This document shows, in pieces, positions 1-9,483 of a DNA stretch of 64,000 nucleotides; the first letter of the stretch is position 1, and every line of letters starts with the position of its first letter. The stretch lies in the NCBI RefSeq assembly GCF_011090185.1, contig NZ_JAAFGS010000003.1:186001-250000 (forward strand). Reading direction: 5' to 3'. This DNA is from Saccharibacillus alkalitolerans. GTDB taxonomy: Bacteria; Bacillota; Bacilli; Paenibacillales; Paenibacillaceae. The notes below the pieces were generated by a model. The model did no database searches. It had not been told where the DNA came from and saw only the letters and a program-made list of their open reading frames with translations. The position numbers and the translations under genes are program-made.

Positions 1-357
1 GTCTTCGCCGACGATCACGAACATTTTGTCGCTGCGCGCCGCCACGATTTTTTCGCGCAGCAGCGCGCCTCCGCCGCCTTTGATCAGCTGCAGATGCCGG
101 TCCACTTCATCCGCCCCGTCGATCGTGATGTCGATTCTTCCCACTTCCGAAAAAGGAACGATCGGAATGCCCAGCCCTACGGCCTGCTCTTCCGAACGCT
201 TCGACGTGGCGACCGCGCGGACCGAAAGCCCTTCCTTCACGCGCTGACCGAGCTTCTCGATCGCGAAATAAGCCGTCGATCCCGTTCCGAGACCGACCGT
301 CATTCCATCTTCTATCGCTTCTACCGCCCGTTCGGCGGCCAGTTTCTTCGTATTCAT
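1..357 (-). CDS. rpiA: Ribose-5-phosphate isomerase A (partial, C-terminus off window)
   Basis: Interconverts ribose-5-phosphate and ribulose-5-phosphate in the non-oxidative pentose phosphate pathway (cytosol). The visible 119 residues start MNTKKLAAERAV and carry the RpiA family marks: the phosphate-binding GTGSTA loop near residue 24, DGADEVD near residue 80 and KGGGGALLREK near residue 94, which holds the catalytic region. The start at 357 is preceded by GGAGTGGTGGAG. A longer reading frame from 409 in another frame is only a shadow. The gene runs off the left edge, so roughly half of the usual ~220-230 residues is missing. A -10-like TACAAT (complement of 408-413) lies upstream. Identification is firm. 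Confidence 0.93.
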   Translation of the reverse strand, partial: MNTKKLAAERAVEAIEDGMTVGLGTGSTAYFAIEKLGQRVKEGLSVRAVATSKRSEEQAVGLGIPIVPFSEVGRIDITIDGADEVDRHLQLIKGGGGALLREKIVAARSDKMFVIVGED

Positions 358-629
358 CTCCACCACTCCGTCCCGATTCGACATTTTGGAAAAAACCTTC
401 CTTGTTCATTGTAAGGCATAAAAAATGGTTGCGACAGTCTTTATTTCGCGTGATCTGAAAGCTTCCCGCCTTCGTTATAAAGATTGTTACTTTTTTTGTC
501 GAATTTAATCGATTATTGGATTATTTTTTCTTTTTCGAATAAGAATCCATCAAATAAATTGTGCGCTATCCGATATAAAAAATATCGAATTAAGTCGAAA
601 TTAATCAAGTTAGAGGCAGGTGTAACTGT

Positions 630-2001
630 ATGCTGCATAAAAAGATGGATAAAACACTGCTTTTTTTCTACACTTTTCATATTTTTGTTGTTTAGTTTTA
701 CAGCTGTCTTTCATTTTTTGACTTTTTCGAACCGTTCCGAACAAACAAACAAAAATTCGACAAACGAACCGACAAGCATCGTGCAGTCCAAGCCGGTTTT
801 CTCTATTTTCATCCAATACGCCGATCAAAGCGGCGAGCGCGAGGCGCTGAACGTCACGCACGATCTCGACTATCATATCTATTGGGAGACAAACATGATG
901 TCGCTGCGCACGAACGCGGACGGCCTCGCCAAACTAAGCCGCCACGATTCTATCCTGTCGATCGAATTGAGCAAGGACTATAAGAGCCTCCCGCAAAGCA
1001 CGACGTTCTCGAACGATCGGAACGCCCCGGCCGTTCCGGTTTCTTCCGCTTCCAAGCTCAAGCAGGGACAGTGGGGATACAGCGCTATCCAAGCTTCGGC
1101 CGCCGTCAGAGCCGGTTTCACCGGCAAAGGCATCAAGATCGCCGTACTCGACACCGGCGTTTCCGAAAAATCCGCTTTGAATATCAGCGGCGGCGTCTCG
1201 ACCGTCGACGGCGTTTCTTCTTACGAAGACGATAACGGCCACGGTACGTTCGTGGCCGGCATCATCGGCGCCAAAAGCAAAGCGTATAAAGGCATCGCTC
1301 CGGACGCTTCGATCTACGCCGTCAAAGTCATGGACAAGGACGGCAACGGCTCGACAGAATCACTGGCGAAAGGACTCGACTGGGCGATCCGCCAGCGTAT
1401 GGACATCATCAATCTGTCGCTGTCCTTCCCGCAGAATTCCCCGGCGATCGACGCGCTGCTCGAAAAAGCGGCCGCCAAAGGCATCACGGTCATCGTGGCC
1501 GCAGGCAACTCCGGCAATTCCGACGGCAGCGGCAATACGCTCGCTTTCCCCGCCAAGTCGCCGGAAACCATCACGGTCGCGGCTGTCGACTCCGATCTGA
1601 AACGCGCGGCTTTCTCCGGCACCGGCGACGAAGTCGAACTGTCCGCTCCTGGCGTAGGCGTCGTCAGCAGCAGCCTTTCCGGCAAATACAAACTAAGCGA
1701 CGGCACTTCCGCTGCCGCTCCGTTCGTCAGCGGAATGGTCGCCGTTCTCAAACAAGCTTATCCGAACCTTTCCGCGGATCAGATCCGCACTTCCCTCCAG
1801 CGCGGCGCGATCGACCTCGGCCCGCGGGGGCGCGACCCTCAATACGGGTACGGCATGGTGTCCTTCGAGCGGCTGATCGGCAAAAATTCGGTTATTCCGA
1901 ACACGACGTATGCCGATGCGCAAAGCGCTTCTTCGGGAACGACTTCTGCTTCGGGCAGCGGCAGCCAAAAAGCTTCCGCCGAAAGCGGCACTTTCCGCTA
2001 A
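630..2001 (+). CDS. Secreted subtilisin-like S8 serine protease, apparent +1 frameshift in signal peptide
   Basis: Extracellular serine endopeptidase of the subtilase family. The catalytic triad is visible: Asp in AVLDTGVS, His in GHGTFVAGIIG and Ser in GTSAAAPFVSGM, with the oxyanion Asn in AAGNSGNS. About 120 residues between the signal region and the catalytic domain resemble an I9-type inhibitory propeptide, and a Ser/Gly-rich tail ends the protein. The best start is ATG 630, behind AGGCAGG, reading MLHKKMDKTLLF. That frame stops after 21 codons. The mature protease lies in the +1 frame, and the two join into an ideal signal peptide if the seven-T run at 661-667 had six Ts. The alternative is TTG 484 in the mature frame, which has no ribosome site and gives an unlikely AT-rich N-terminus. 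Base composition before 800 is much more AT-rich than the rest. Confidence 0.75.
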
Positions 2002-2062
2002 ACCATAATCGAGGACGAAACACAGTCTGTCCTCTACGGCAGACGCTATTTATGCGGCATAC

Positions 2063-2108
2063 AAAAAGGACCTCATTTCCCGGATAAGCGGGAAACGAGA
2101 TCCTTTTT
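2063..2108. terminator. Bidirectional intrinsic terminator
   Basis: Long stem whose arms begin AAAAAGGA and end TCCTTTTTT, with inner CATTTCCCG/CGGGAAACG. A T-run follows on the plus strand and an A-run precedes it. It sits between the convergent protease and yfiT-like genes and can serve both. Confidence 0.85.
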
Positions 2109-2114
2109 TGCATA

Positions 2115-2672
2115 TTACCAGCCCGAGCGTTCGCGCAGCGCCGCAATCTGGGCCGTATGATGCCGGCCGTGCCAGGCGTAATGCGACGTCTGCGTGTCGA
2201 GGCGGGTCCAGTTCCCGGACTCCGGATGATAGAAAGTCCTCGCCCGCTGCTCCGGCGTCAGCGATTCCAGCAGGAACGACCAATGCATATGCAGGCCGCG
2301 CAGCAGCATCAAGGAAGCCCCTACGGCCAGCCCTTTGGAATCCGCCTGCTCCGCCCATACGGCTTCTTCGTACGGCTTGATGGTGGGACCTTCCTCGGTC
2401 AGCGCCAGCTTGAGCCGGATATACGCGTTCATGTGGCTGTCCGCCAGATGATGCACGACCTGCCGTACCGTCCACCCTCCCGGGCGGTACGGCGTATCGA
2501 GCTGCTCCTCGCTCAGACCTTCGATCGCTTCTTCCAGCCGGTCCGGCAGGCGGCGGATCTGCTCGGTCCATTCTTCGAGCTGCTCCTCATTCGATTCGAG
2601 GGCGTCGTCCGCGCGTCCGATCGGATAGCGCAGACGTTCCAGTTCGGTTTCGTCGACGAATGGTTCAGTCAT
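2115..2672 (-). CDS. DinB-fold putative metal-dependent hydrolase / bacillithiol transferase (YfiT/BstA family)
   Basis: A 185-residue four-helix-bundle protein of the DinB/YfiT superfamily. Members bind a divalent metal through three histidines, and the B. subtilis relative is described as a bacillithiol S-transferase. Signatures are YPIGRAD near the start, GGWTVRQVVHHLADSH around residues 65-80 with the first metal His, and HYAWHGRHHTAQI near residue 165 with the other two. The start at 2672 follows AGGAGG with an 8-base spacer. It lies 28 bases downstream of fumC on the same strand, so the two may be co-transcribed. The fold is firm; the substrate is inferred from the family. Confidence 0.85.
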   Translation of the reverse strand: MTEPFVDETELERLRYPIGRADDALESNEEQLEEWTEQIRRLPDRLEEAIEGLSEEQLDTPYRPGGWTVRQVVHHLADSHMNAYIRLKLALTEEGPTIKPYEEAVWAEQADSKGLAVGASLMLLRGLHMHWSFLLESLTPEQRARTFYHPESGNWTRLDTQTSHYAWHGRHHTAQIAALRERSGW

Positions 2673-2700
2673 GGTTTCTTCCTCCTCTAAAGCTCTCTTT

Positions 2701-4080
2701 TTAGATCATTTTTTTCGGATCGACGTAACGATCGAATTCTTCTTCCGTCAGCAGTCCCGTCTCGAGCGCCGCTTCTTTCAGCGTGGTGCCTTCCGCATGG
2801 GCTTTCTTGGCGATCTTCGCCGCGTTTTCGTAGCCGATATGCGGATTCAGCGACGTGACGAGCATCAGCGAGTTGCGCAGATTGTGCTCGATCTTGTCGA
2901 GATTGGCTTCGATGCCGACCGCGCATTTGTCGTTGAACGCGATGATCGAATCGGCCAGCAGGTTGACGGACTGCAGGAAGTTGTAGATCAGCACCGGCTT
3001 GAACACGTTCAGCTCGAAGTTGCCCTGGCTGGCGGCAAAGCCGATCGTCGTATCGTTGCCGAAGACTTGAGCGACGACCATCGTGATCGCTTCCGGCTGG
3101 GTCGGGTTGACCTTGCCCGGCATGATCGAGCTGCCCGGCTCGTTCTCCGGAATGCGGATCTCGCCGAGGCCGCTGCGCGGTCCGCTCGCCAGCCACCGCA
3201 CGTCGTTGGCGATCTTCATCAGGTCGGCCGCCAGCCCTTTGATCGCGCCGTGCGTGTAGACGGCCTCGTCGTGGCTCGTCAGCGCATGGAATTTATTTTT
3301 GGCGGACGTGAATTTGGACTGGGTAAACTGGGAGATGTAAGCCGCCGCGCGGTCGCCGAACTCCGGATGCGCGTTGATGCCGGTGCCGACCGCCGTGCCG
3401 CCGATCGCCAGCTCTTTCATATGCTGCACGCTCTCCTTGATCATGTTCCCGCTCTTCTCCAGCATGGCGGACCAGCCGCTGATCTCCTGGCCCAGCGTCA
3501 GCGGAGTCGCATCCATCAGATGGGTGCGTCCGATCTTGATCACGTCTTTGAATTTTTCGGATTTCTCGTCGAACGTCGCTTTCAGTACGGCGATCGCCGG
3601 CAGCAGCTTATCCTCGACGGCGATCGCGCCGGCGACGTGCAGAGCGGTCGGGAACGTGTCGTTCGAGCTCTGGGACATGTTCACGTGATCGTTCGGATGC
3701 AGGCGCTCGTCTTGAAGGCCTTTTTCTTCGAGCAGCTGATTGCCCCGGTAAGCGATGACTTCGTTGACGTTCATATTGGACTGCGTGCCGCTGCCCGTCT
3801 GCCAGACCACCAGCGGAAACTGTTCGTTCAGCAGTCCTTCGAGGATCTCGTCGGCGGCCTGGGCGATCGCGCCCGCCTTATGCTCGGACAGTTTGCCGAG
3901 ATCGCGATTGGCGAGCGCCGCCGATTTTTTCAGGATGGCGAAAGCCCGGATCACTTCGGAAGGCATCTTCTCCTGGCCGATCGGAAAGTTCTCTTTGCTT
4001 CGCTGCGTTTGCGCCCCCCACATTTTATCCGCGGGCACTTTCATTTCACCAAGCGTATCTTTTTCGATCCGATAATCCAA
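2701..4080 (-). CDS. fumC: Class II fumarate hydratase
   Basis: Interconverts fumarate and L-malate in the TCA cycle (cytosolic homotetramer). The 459 residues match the usual class II length. The superfamily signature [11 protein letters not shown] is present in the C-terminal half, as are [11 protein letters not shown] (substrate-binding histidine loop) and [16 protein letters not shown]. The start is TTG at 4080 behind GGAGACGG, and the N-terminus [13 protein letters not shown] is typical. The C-terminus has the expected EEEFD small domain. A clear promoter lies at 4126-4154. The gene is followed closely by the yfiT-like gene. Confidence 0.96.
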   Translation of the reverse strand: MDYRIEKDTLGEMKVPADKMWGAQTQRSKENFPIGQEKMPSEVIRAFAILKKSAALANRDLGKLSEHKAGAIAQAADEILEGLLNEQFPLVVWQTGSGTQSNMNVNEVIAYRGNQLLEEKGLQDERLHPNDHVNMSQSSNDTFPTALHVAGAIAVEDKLLPAIAVLKATFDEKSEKFKDVIKIGRTHLMDATPLTLGQEISGWSAMLEKSGNMIKESVQHMKELAIGGTAVGTGINAHPEFGDRAAAYISQFTQSKFTSAKNKFHALTSHDEAVYTHGAIKGLAADLMKIANDVRWLASGPRSGLGEIRIPENEPGSSIMPGKVNPTQPEAITMVVAQVFGNDTTIGFAASQGNFELNVFKPVLIYNFLQSVNLLADSIIAFNDKCAVGIEANLDKIEHNLRNSLMLVTSLNPHIGYENAAKIAKKAHAEGTTLKEAALETGLLTEEEFDRYVDPKKMI

Positions 4081-4125
4081 AATCCGTCTCCTCCTTCGTC
4101 GCTATCACAAAATGGTCACATTCCA

Positions 4126-4154
4126 ATTGTAATTGTAGCGTTTTCAAGAGTCAA
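4126..4154 (-). promoter_or_regulatory. fumC promoter
   Basis: On the minus strand TTGACT (4149-4154), 17-base spacer, TACAAT (4126-4131): a near-consensus sigma-A promoter about 45 bases upstream of the fumC start. Confidence 0.7.
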
Positions 4155-4198
4155 AAAGATAGCTTGATGCCAAATATTTTACCGAGAAAGAGGAAAAA

Positions 4199-4228
4199 TT
4201 GCCGGAAAAGGCGATGCCGCGTTATAAT
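4199..4228 (+). promoter_or_regulatory. Promoter of the GNAT gene
   Basis: TTGCCG (4199-4204), 18-base spacer, TATAAT (4223-4228), 42 bases before the chosen start codon. Confidence 0.6.
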
Positions 4229-4270
4229 CGGAACCGTTAAATTTTATCACGGGGGCGATCAAGGTTGGGG

Positions 4271-5083
4271 ATGAACAATAGTACGAAGGAAAATCCGGAA
4301 CGTCTGGAGCATGTCCGCCTGCTGGAGCGGCTCGCGATCGAAGCCTGGCCTCCGATTGTCCGAGAACCGCTGGGCGGCTGGATGCTGAGAGCGTCGGGCG
4401 GCGTCAGCCGCCGGGGGAACAGCGTCTGGACGGCGGCTCCTTTTCCCGAATCGGAGACGGGAGACTGGCTGGAGCATGCCGAGTCGTTCGCCGTGCGCAG
4501 CGGCATCCCGCCCTGCTTCTACGTCAGCGACACCTCGCCCGCGGGCCTGGACGAGCGTCTCGCGAACGAGGGCTACCTCCTGACCGAGCCCTGCTATCTG
4601 ATGACCGGGTCCACCGGGTCGGCGTCGGAACGCCTTTCCGTCCGTCCGGCGAAGGAGAACGGTTTCGAGGTTTCCCTTCCGGGCGCGGACCGCACCGAAG
4701 AAAACGGCGAGTGGCTGCGGGAATTCCTTTCGATCAAGGGAGTGCCGCCGGAACGCGAAGCGGCCTACGCCGCGATCTTCGGCGCGATTCGTTCGGATCA
4801 CACCTTCGCCCGCCTGCGGATCGCCGGGGAGACGGCGGCGCTCGGAACGATCGTCGCTCAGGGAAGATTCGCTTATGTCAGCAATCTGACGGTGACGCCG
4901 AAGTTCCGCCGCCGCGGATTGGCCTCCGCGATGATGGCGGAGCTGATCCGCTGGGCGACCGAGAGAGGTGCGGAAGAGCTGTATTTGCAGGTGCTCAGGG
5001 ACAACCTCCCCGCGGTGACGCTGTATCGAAATCTCGGCTTCGACATCGCGGCCGGGCATCATTACCGGGTGTCCGGCCGCTGA
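4271..5083 (+). CDS. GNAT family N-acetyltransferase
   Basis: Acetyl-CoA-dependent acyltransferase of unknown substrate, 270 residues. The C-terminal half holds the GNAT core: VSNLTVTPKFRRRGLASAM is motif A with the RRRGLA pyrophosphate loop, followed by LYLQVLRDNLPAVTLYRNLGF (motif B). The N-terminal ~130 residues form a second, more divergent domain that often occurs in such two-domain GNATs. ATG 4271 is preferred over in-frame TTG 4265 because AAGG at 4261-4264 gives a 6-base spacer to the ATG and none to the TTG. It is a single gene with its own promoter, convergent with the following HAD gene. Confidence 0.85.
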   Translation: MNNSTKENPERLEHVRLLERLAIEAWPPIVREPLGGWMLRASGGVSRRGNSVWTAAPFPESETGDWLEHAESFAVRSGIPPCFYVSDTSPAGLDERLANEGYLLTEPCYLMTGSTGSASERLSVRPAKENGFEVSLPGADRTEENGEWLREFLSIKGVPPEREAAYAAIFGAIRSDHTFARLRIAGETAALGTIVAQGRFAYVSNLTVTPKFRRRGLASAMMAELIRWATERGAEELYLQVLRDNLPAVTLYRNLGFDIAAGHHYRVSGR

Positions 5084-5118
5084 GTCGGCGCACGACGCCT
5101 TTCGTCAATTTCCGGTCG

Positions 5119-5137
5119 TCCGGCCCGAAGGGCCGGA
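5119..5137. terminator. Perfect hairpin between convergent genes, probable terminator
   Basis: TCCGGCCC-GAA-GGGCCGGA, an 8-bp perfect stem with a 3-base loop, between the convergent GNAT and HAD stops. There is no good T-run, so intrinsic termination is uncertain. Confidence 0.45.
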
Positions 5138-5143
5138 AACGTC

Positions 5144-5842
5144 CTATCGTTCTCCGAACAGAAGCTCCGGAAGCTCGGTCAGCTCCGCGATCTCGTACGT
5201 CGGCGCAATGCCGCTGCCGTTCTCGAGCCGTTCCGGGTTGTACCAGCACGTATCGATGCCGTAATTATGCCCGCCGCGAATGTCCGAAGACAGCGAATCG
5301 CCGACGATCAGCGCCTGCGATTTGTCCGGGCAGCCGATGCGCTTCAGCGCGTAATCGAAAATTTCCGGCGCCGGCTTGGCAAAGCCCACATCGTCGGAGA
5401 CGACGATATGATCGAAATGGTCTTTCAGCTCCGATCCGTAAATGCGGGAAAACTGTACGTCGCGGATGCCGTTCGTGAGAATCGACAGGTCGAACGACGG
5501 CTTGAGCGCATCGCACACGGCCAGCGCGTCGGGAGTCAGGAACGACCCACCGGCGAAATGCCGGAGATATACCGCGCCGAAAGCTTCCGGGTCGCTCCCG
5601 ATGCCGAGCTGCTTGAACATCCGGCGGAAGCGTTCGCTTCGCAGTTCCCGCTGGGTGATCCGATTCTGCTCGTAATCGAGCCACAGCCCCCGGTTGATCG
5701 CGGAGTAGCAGGCCAGGCATTCGTCGAACGCCAAGCCGAAGCCGGCTTCGTCCAGCGCCCCGGCCAGCGCTTCCCGTTCGCAGCGGCGGAAATCCAGCAG
5801 CGTGTCGTCCGCGTCGAACAAAATATAGCGATACTTTTTCAT
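5144..5842 (-). CDS. YjjG-type HAD hydrolase (noncanonical pyrimidine nucleotidase family)
   Basis: A haloacid dehalogenase phosphatase of 232 residues. Motif [11 protein letters not shown] starts at residue 9 (nucleophile and acid Asp), motif II is [10 protein letters not shown], and motif III/IV is KPAPEIF...[13 protein letters not shown]. The [10 protein letters not shown] stretch and overall length fit the YjjG/YfnB nucleotidases, which dephosphorylate non-standard pyrimidine nucleotides. Its ATG overlaps the ung stop codon (ATGA at 5839-5842), so the two are translationally coupled. That fits a shared role in keeping uracil or damaged pyrimidines out of DNA. Substrate is inferred. Confidence 0.85.
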   Translation of the reverse strand: MKKYRYILFDADDTLLDFRRCEREALAGALDEAGFGLAFDECLACYSAINRGLWLDYEQNRITQRELRSERFRRMFKQLGIGSDPEAFGAVYLRHFAGGSFLTPDALAVCDALKPSFDLSILTNGIRDVQFSRIYGSELKDHFDHIVVSDDVGFAKPAPEIFDYALKRIGCPDKSQALIVGDSLSSDIRGGHNYGIDTCWYNPERLENGSGIAPTYEIAELTELPELLFGER

Positions 5843-6552
5843 GAATTCGTCTTCCCTTCTTCCTTTAATCCTTCAGGCACGGCCGGCAGGCACCAATCGA
5901 TCTCGGGCAGGCCGTTCGAGCGCAGAAAATCGTTCGTTCGCGAGAAAGGCCGGCTGCCGAAAAATCCGCGATCCGTCGACCGAGGGCTCGGATGCGCCGA
6001 CTTGAGGATCAAATGCCGGTTTCCGTCGATAAACGCTCCCTTCTCCTGCGCGCTGCGCCCCCACAAAATGAATACGGCCGGAGTCTCGCGTTCGTTGATC
6101 GCCGCGATCGCCGCCTCCGTGAACGCTTCCCAGCCCAGCCCCTGGTGCGAAGCGGCCGCTCCCCGGCGCACGGTCAGCACATTGTTGAGCAGCAGCACGC
6201 CCTGCTTCGCCCAATGTTCGAGGAACCCGTGCCGAACCGGAGGACAGCCCAGATCGTCGTGCAGTTCGCGGTAAATGTTCTCCAGCGACGGCGGAACGCT
6301 GACGCCCGGCTGCACCGAGAAGCTCAGCCCGTGCGCCTGGTTCGGACCGTGATACGGATCCTGCCCCAGAATGACGACGCGCGTGTCGGCAAACGACGTC
6401 AGATGAAACGCGCTGAAGATCCGGTACATGTCCGGATAGACGGTTCGCGTTCGATACTCCTCCGCCAGACTGCGCCGAAGCTTAAGATAATAAGGCTTTT
6501 CCATCTCGGGATGCAGGATGTCCGCCCAATCGTTCGTAAAAATCGGTTTCAT
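5839..6552 (-). CDS. ung: Uracil-DNA glycosylase, family 1
   Basis: Removes uracil from DNA to start base-excision repair. The 237 residues contain the water-activating [18 protein letters not shown] motif, the uracil-pocket [13 protein letters not shown] stretch and the minor-groove loop HPSPRS, which are diagnostic for family 1. The start ATG 6552 lies behind AAAGGA. The in-frame TTG at 6561 would sit almost on top of that site and is rejected. The gene is coupled to the downstream HAD nucleotidase by a 4-base overlap. Confidence 0.96.
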   Translation of the reverse strand: MKPIFTNDWADILHPEMEKPYYLKLRRSLAEEYRTRTVYPDMYRIFSAFHLTSFADTRVVILGQDPYHGPNQAHGLSFSVQPGVSVPPSLENIYRELHDDLGCPPVRHGFLEHWAKQGVLLLNNVLTVRRGAAASHQGLGWEAFTEAAIAAINERETPAVFILWGRSAQEKGAFIDGNRHLILKSAHPSPRSTDRGFFGSRPFSRTNDFLRSNGLPEIDWCLPAVPEGLKEEGKTNS

Positions 6553-6635
6553 AAGGTTCAAGTCCTTTGCCGAAAATTTGCCTGCCGTCTGCGGGTCAGG
6601 CTTCCCTTCGCATTATAGCCCAGCCCGGCGGCAAA

Positions 6636-6664
6636 GAAAAAGACCTCCCCGCCGGGGAAGGTCT
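6636..6664 (-). terminator. Intrinsic terminator of catE-like gene
   Basis: On the minus strand AGACCTTCCCC-GGC-GGGGAGGTCT followed by TTTTTC, between the catE-like stop and ung. Confidence 0.85.
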
Positions 6665-6724
6665 GTCGAAAGCTTGTTAACCGGGCCGAAGAATCCCGTC
6701 CCCGCCCCGGATCCCGCCGCTTCT

Positions 6725-7579
6725 TCAGGCCGAAACCAGCACGGCGCGGCTGCCGAACGGATCAAGCGCGGACGGGCCTTCCGGCGTGTCCTCCACGTCG
6801 AAACCCGCCTCGCGCAGCGCGCCCGCCGCGCGATCCCGTTCTTCGATATTCGGGTACACGATCGTAAAGTAGCGCAGCCCGACGGCATTCGCCGGAGCGG
6901 CCGGAGCGCCGACGCCCGCCCAGGTGTTGAGCCCCATGTGGTGATGGTAGCCGCCCGCCGACACGAACAGCGCGGCGCCGCCGAAGTGCAGCATGACGTC
7001 GAAGCCCAGACCGTCCACGTAGAACCTGCGCGCCTCCGGCAGATTGCCGACATGCAGATGGACGTGGCCGATGACCGTTCCTTCCGGCAGTCCGTTCCAT
7101 TCGCCCGCCAGCTGCAGCAGCGACTCCACATCGACCGGGTCGGTCGCCATGACATACTCGCCGTTCGCGTCTTTTTGCCACTGCGAACGCGGACGGTCCG
7201 CATAGATTTCGATGCCGTTGCCGTCCGGGTCGTCCAGATAAAACGCTTCGCTGACCAGATGGTCTCCCTGCCCGATGGCGACCCCGCTGCCCGCCAGATG
7301 GCGAAGCGCCGTCCCCAGCGCCTCGCGGCTCGGCAGCAGAATGGCGAAATGATACAAGCCGCTCACCGACTGCGGAGGCAGGATGCGGGCATCCTCCGTT
7401 TCCTCGAGGCCCAGCAGCACGCCGCTTCCTTTTACGCCGAACTCGGCCGTTTTGTCCGTCTGAGCGATCAGTTTGAGGCCGATGACCTCGCCGTAAAATC
7501 GGATCGACCGTTCGATTTGGCTGACTTTCAGTTGAACCCGCCCCATATGCGCTTCGGGATGAATGCGATAGCTGCTCAT
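6725..7579 (-). CDS. catE: VOC-family extradiol dioxygenase, catechol-2,3-dioxygenase (CatE) type
   Basis: Probable Fe(II) ring-cleaving dioxygenase for catechols or hydroquinones. The 284 residues hold two vicinal-oxygen-chelate repeats, about residues 10-125 and 165-280. Candidate metal ligands are the His in GHVHLHVGN and the Glu in NGIEIYADRPRS, and YHHHMGLNTWAG is typical of CatE/YfiE proteins. The start follows AGGAGG with an 8-base spacer. The B. subtilis relative is induced by catechol with a partner catD; no catD lies next to this copy. Upstream 7600-7680 is AT-rich and probably holds the promoter. The assignment to CatE rather than another VOC enzyme is likely but not certain. Confidence 0.8.
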   Translation of the reverse strand: MSSYRIHPEAHMGRVQLKVSQIERSIRFYGEVIGLKLIAQTDKTAEFGVKGSGVLLGLEETEDARILPPQSVSGLYHFAILLPSREALGTALRHLAGSGVAIGQGDHLVSEAFYLDDPDGNGIEIYADRPRSQWQKDANGEYVMATDPVDVESLLQLAGEWNGLPEGTVIGHVHLHVGNLPEARRFYVDGLGFDVMLHFGGAALFVSAGGYHHHMGLNTWAGVGAPAAPANAVGLRYFTIVYPNIEERDRAAGALREAGFDVEDTPEGPSALDPFGSRAVLVSA

Positions 7580-7731
7580 CTTACTAACCTCCTGTTTTAT
7601 CTATACTACTTTTTATTTGATATAAGTAATATTTCTGTTGAATCTATAATAATATAGTTTGTGAGAAAAGTAAAGTATGTGAGTTAAATAACCCCTCATT
7701 CCTGAATTTGGTCGTGCCCTCGATTATCTGC

Positions 7732-7782
7732 AAAAAAGAAGGCTTACCGGTCCCGCACGCTCGGCGAGTCCCGTAAGCCTTC
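7732..7782 (-). terminator. Intrinsic terminator of the CE7 esterase gene
   Basis: Stem GAAGGCTTAC (7738-7747) with GTAAGCCTTC (7773-7782), with T6 on the minus strand (7732-7737). Confidence 0.85.
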
Positions 7783-7856
7783 TTCTTTTGCGCCTTCCGG
7801 CTTCTTTCTCTTTGTTCCGGGCGTTTGCCGCAAAGGAACTTCGATTCTAGGCAAGT

Positions 7857-8816
7857 CTAGGCCAGTCCCGCATGACGGGCCAGAAATTCCATCGCCAAGC
7901 GGTTTTGCCCGTCCGATACCCAATGGCCGTCGAACGGATAGACACGCATCTCCTTTTCCGACTCGATCCGATTGTACGCCGCGTAGACCGTCTCCGGCAT
8001 GCAGCAGGGATCTTTCAAGCCGCAGGACACCATAACCGGAATCCGGATGCGCGGCGCCAGGTTCAAGTTGTCGAAATAGCTCAGCGTTTTCAGCACCGCG
8101 CCCAGATGCTCGGGATGTCGGCTGACGAAATCCGCCGCTTCGGACAGCGAACTGTTCGAATTCAGAATGCCGAAGTCCATATGGCACATGTTCGGAATAT
8201 GCGCGACCGCCGCTTTCGGCAGAGCGCTCAGCGCGGACACGATCAGCGCAAGCCCGCCGCCCTGACTGCCGCCGATCAGCAGCACGCGCTCCGGGTCGGT
8301 CTCCGGCTGCTCCGCCGCCCATTCCGCCGCGCGGATCGCGTCGATCGTGATCGCCCGATAATAGGCCGTCTCGCGGTCCAGGATGCCGGGGGTCAGCCAG
8401 CCCTTGACCGCGCCGTAGTGCTGGTGAAGCCGGTTGCCCGTGTCTCCGCCCTGCCCGCGCACGTCGATCGACAGCACCGCGAAGCCCATCAGGATGTAGT
8501 GGGCGAAATGCTCCGGCATCCCTTTGCTGCCCGTGTAGCCGTGATAATGCACGACGCACGGAAACCGGGTCCCTTCTTCCGCTTGAGGCGTCAAATACCA
8601 GGCGTGCAGCGGCGTATCGTCGGCGCCTTCGTACGCTGCCTTGTACACATTCATGCCTTTCATCGGCGTTTGTACAAGTTCTCTCGTGCCGTTAAGCGGC
8701 TTGCCCGCGTATTCGGCCAACGTCCGTTCCCAAAACTCGTCCAAATCCGCTTCCGCCGTCAACGAAGGAATATAGCGCTCCAGATCGCCGATCCGCGCTT
8801 CGATCGCATTGCTCAT
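7857..8816 (-). CDS. CE7 family acetyl esterase (acetylxylan esterase / cephalosporin-C deacetylase)
   Basis: Alpha/beta hydrolase that removes acetyl groups from xylo-oligosaccharides or cephalosporin C; no signal peptide, so cytosolic. The 319 residues carry the CE7 marks RGQGGDTGN (family RGQ motif), GGSQGGGLA with the nucleophile Ser near residue 184, and DGHWVSDGQ with the catalytic His near the C-terminus. The long N-terminal arm with DEFWERTLAEY is typical. It lies 27 bases downstream of the macro-domain gene on the same strand and is probably co-transcribed. In an organism with GH3 and GH31 enzymes a role in xylan fragment use is likely, but this is inference. Confidence 0.88.
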   Translation of the reverse strand: MSNAIEARIGDLERYIPSLTAEADLDEFWERTLAEYAGKPLNGTRELVQTPMKGMNVYKAAYEGADDTPLHAWYLTPQAEEGTRFPCVVHYHGYTGSKGMPEHFAHYILMGFAVLSIDVRGQGGDTGNRLHQHYGAVKGWLTPGILDRETAYYRAITIDAIRAAEWAAEQPETDPERVLLIGGSQGGGLALIVSALSALPKAAVAHIPNMCHMDFGILNSNSSLSEAADFVSRHPEHLGAVLKTLSYFDNLNLAPRIRIPVMVSCGLKDPCCMPETVYAAYNRIESEKEMRVYPFDGHWVSDGQNRLAMEFLARHAGLA

Positions 8817-8843
8817 CGCTGTTCTCGTTCTCCTTTTGCCGAT

Positions 8844-9407
8844 TTACCGGTCTTTCCGCTCCAGCAGCCGCCGGTAAAGTCGTTCGTTCTCTTCATCGTA
8901 GCAGACGAAAGCGATCTCTTCCAGAAACGTTTCGCCGTCTTCCGAAGATCGGCCGGCCGTCCAATCCTGCACGGCCGTCCAGGCCGCCTCCGCAGCCTTG
9001 TCTTTCGGATAGCCGTAAATGCCCGTCGAGATATTCGGAAAAGCGATCTTTCTCGCTCCGGCGGCCGCGGCTTCTTCCAGCGAGCGGACGTAGCAGCTTT
9101 TCAACTGTTCCTCTTCCCCGCTTCGTCCGTCCCGGTATACCGGTCCCACCGTATGCACGACGAACTTCGCCGGCAGCCGCCCCGCCGTCGTGACGACCGC
9201 GTCTCCCGTCTCGCAGCCGCCCTGACGGTTCCGGATTTTGCGGCATTCTTCCAGAATCGCCGGGCCGCCCGCCCGGTGAATCGCCCCGTCCACGCCTCCG
9301 CCTCCGAGCAGCGACGAATTGGCCGCGTTGACGATGGCATCCGTCTCGTATCGGGTGATATCGCCGCGGACGAGGTTCACTCGCACTCCGTTTATCGTTT
9401 TTTCCAT
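8844..9407 (-). CDS. Macro-domain O-acetyl-ADP-ribose deacetylase
   Basis: Hydrolyses O-acetyl-ADP-ribose and may remove ADP-ribose from proteins. The 187 residues show the MacroD/YmdB pattern: [36 protein letters not shown] covers the ADP-ribose pocket with the catalytic Asn-Asp region, followed by [10 protein letters not shown] and [12 protein letters not shown] (the diphosphate loop). The length is normal. It stands between the DUF2500 gene and the CE7 esterase, all on the minus strand, so an operon is plausible. A hairpin at 9437-9466 lies in the spacer upstream. Confidence 0.93.
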   Translation of the reverse strand: MEKTINGVRVNLVRGDITRYETDAIVNAANSSLLGGGGVDGAIHRAGGPAILEECRKIRNRQGGCETGDAVVTTAGRLPAKFVVHTVGPVYRDGRSGEEEQLKSCYVRSLEEAAAAGARKIAFPNISTGIYGYPKDKAAEAAWTAVQDWTAGRSSEDGETFLEEIAFVCYDEENERLYRRLLERKDR

Positions 9408-9483
9408 GATCGTTTTCCCTCCCGCATCGTCGTTTACGACACAATTACCCGGATATCGGGGTGTCGCTTGCCCGGGCTTTTTT

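Noticed and set aside
484-629. In-frame TTG 484 as the protease start
   Set aside because: No ribosome site, AT-rich non-coding-like sequence, and it would place a good ribosome site and signal-peptide start inside the gene.
9437-9480. Hairpin (CGACAC/GTGTCG) plus GCCCGGGC and T7 on the plus strand
   Set aside because: Looks like a terminator on the plus strand, but the neighbouring genes run on the minus strand and no plus-strand gene or promoter was found upstream; kept only as a possible leader structure of the macro-domain gene.
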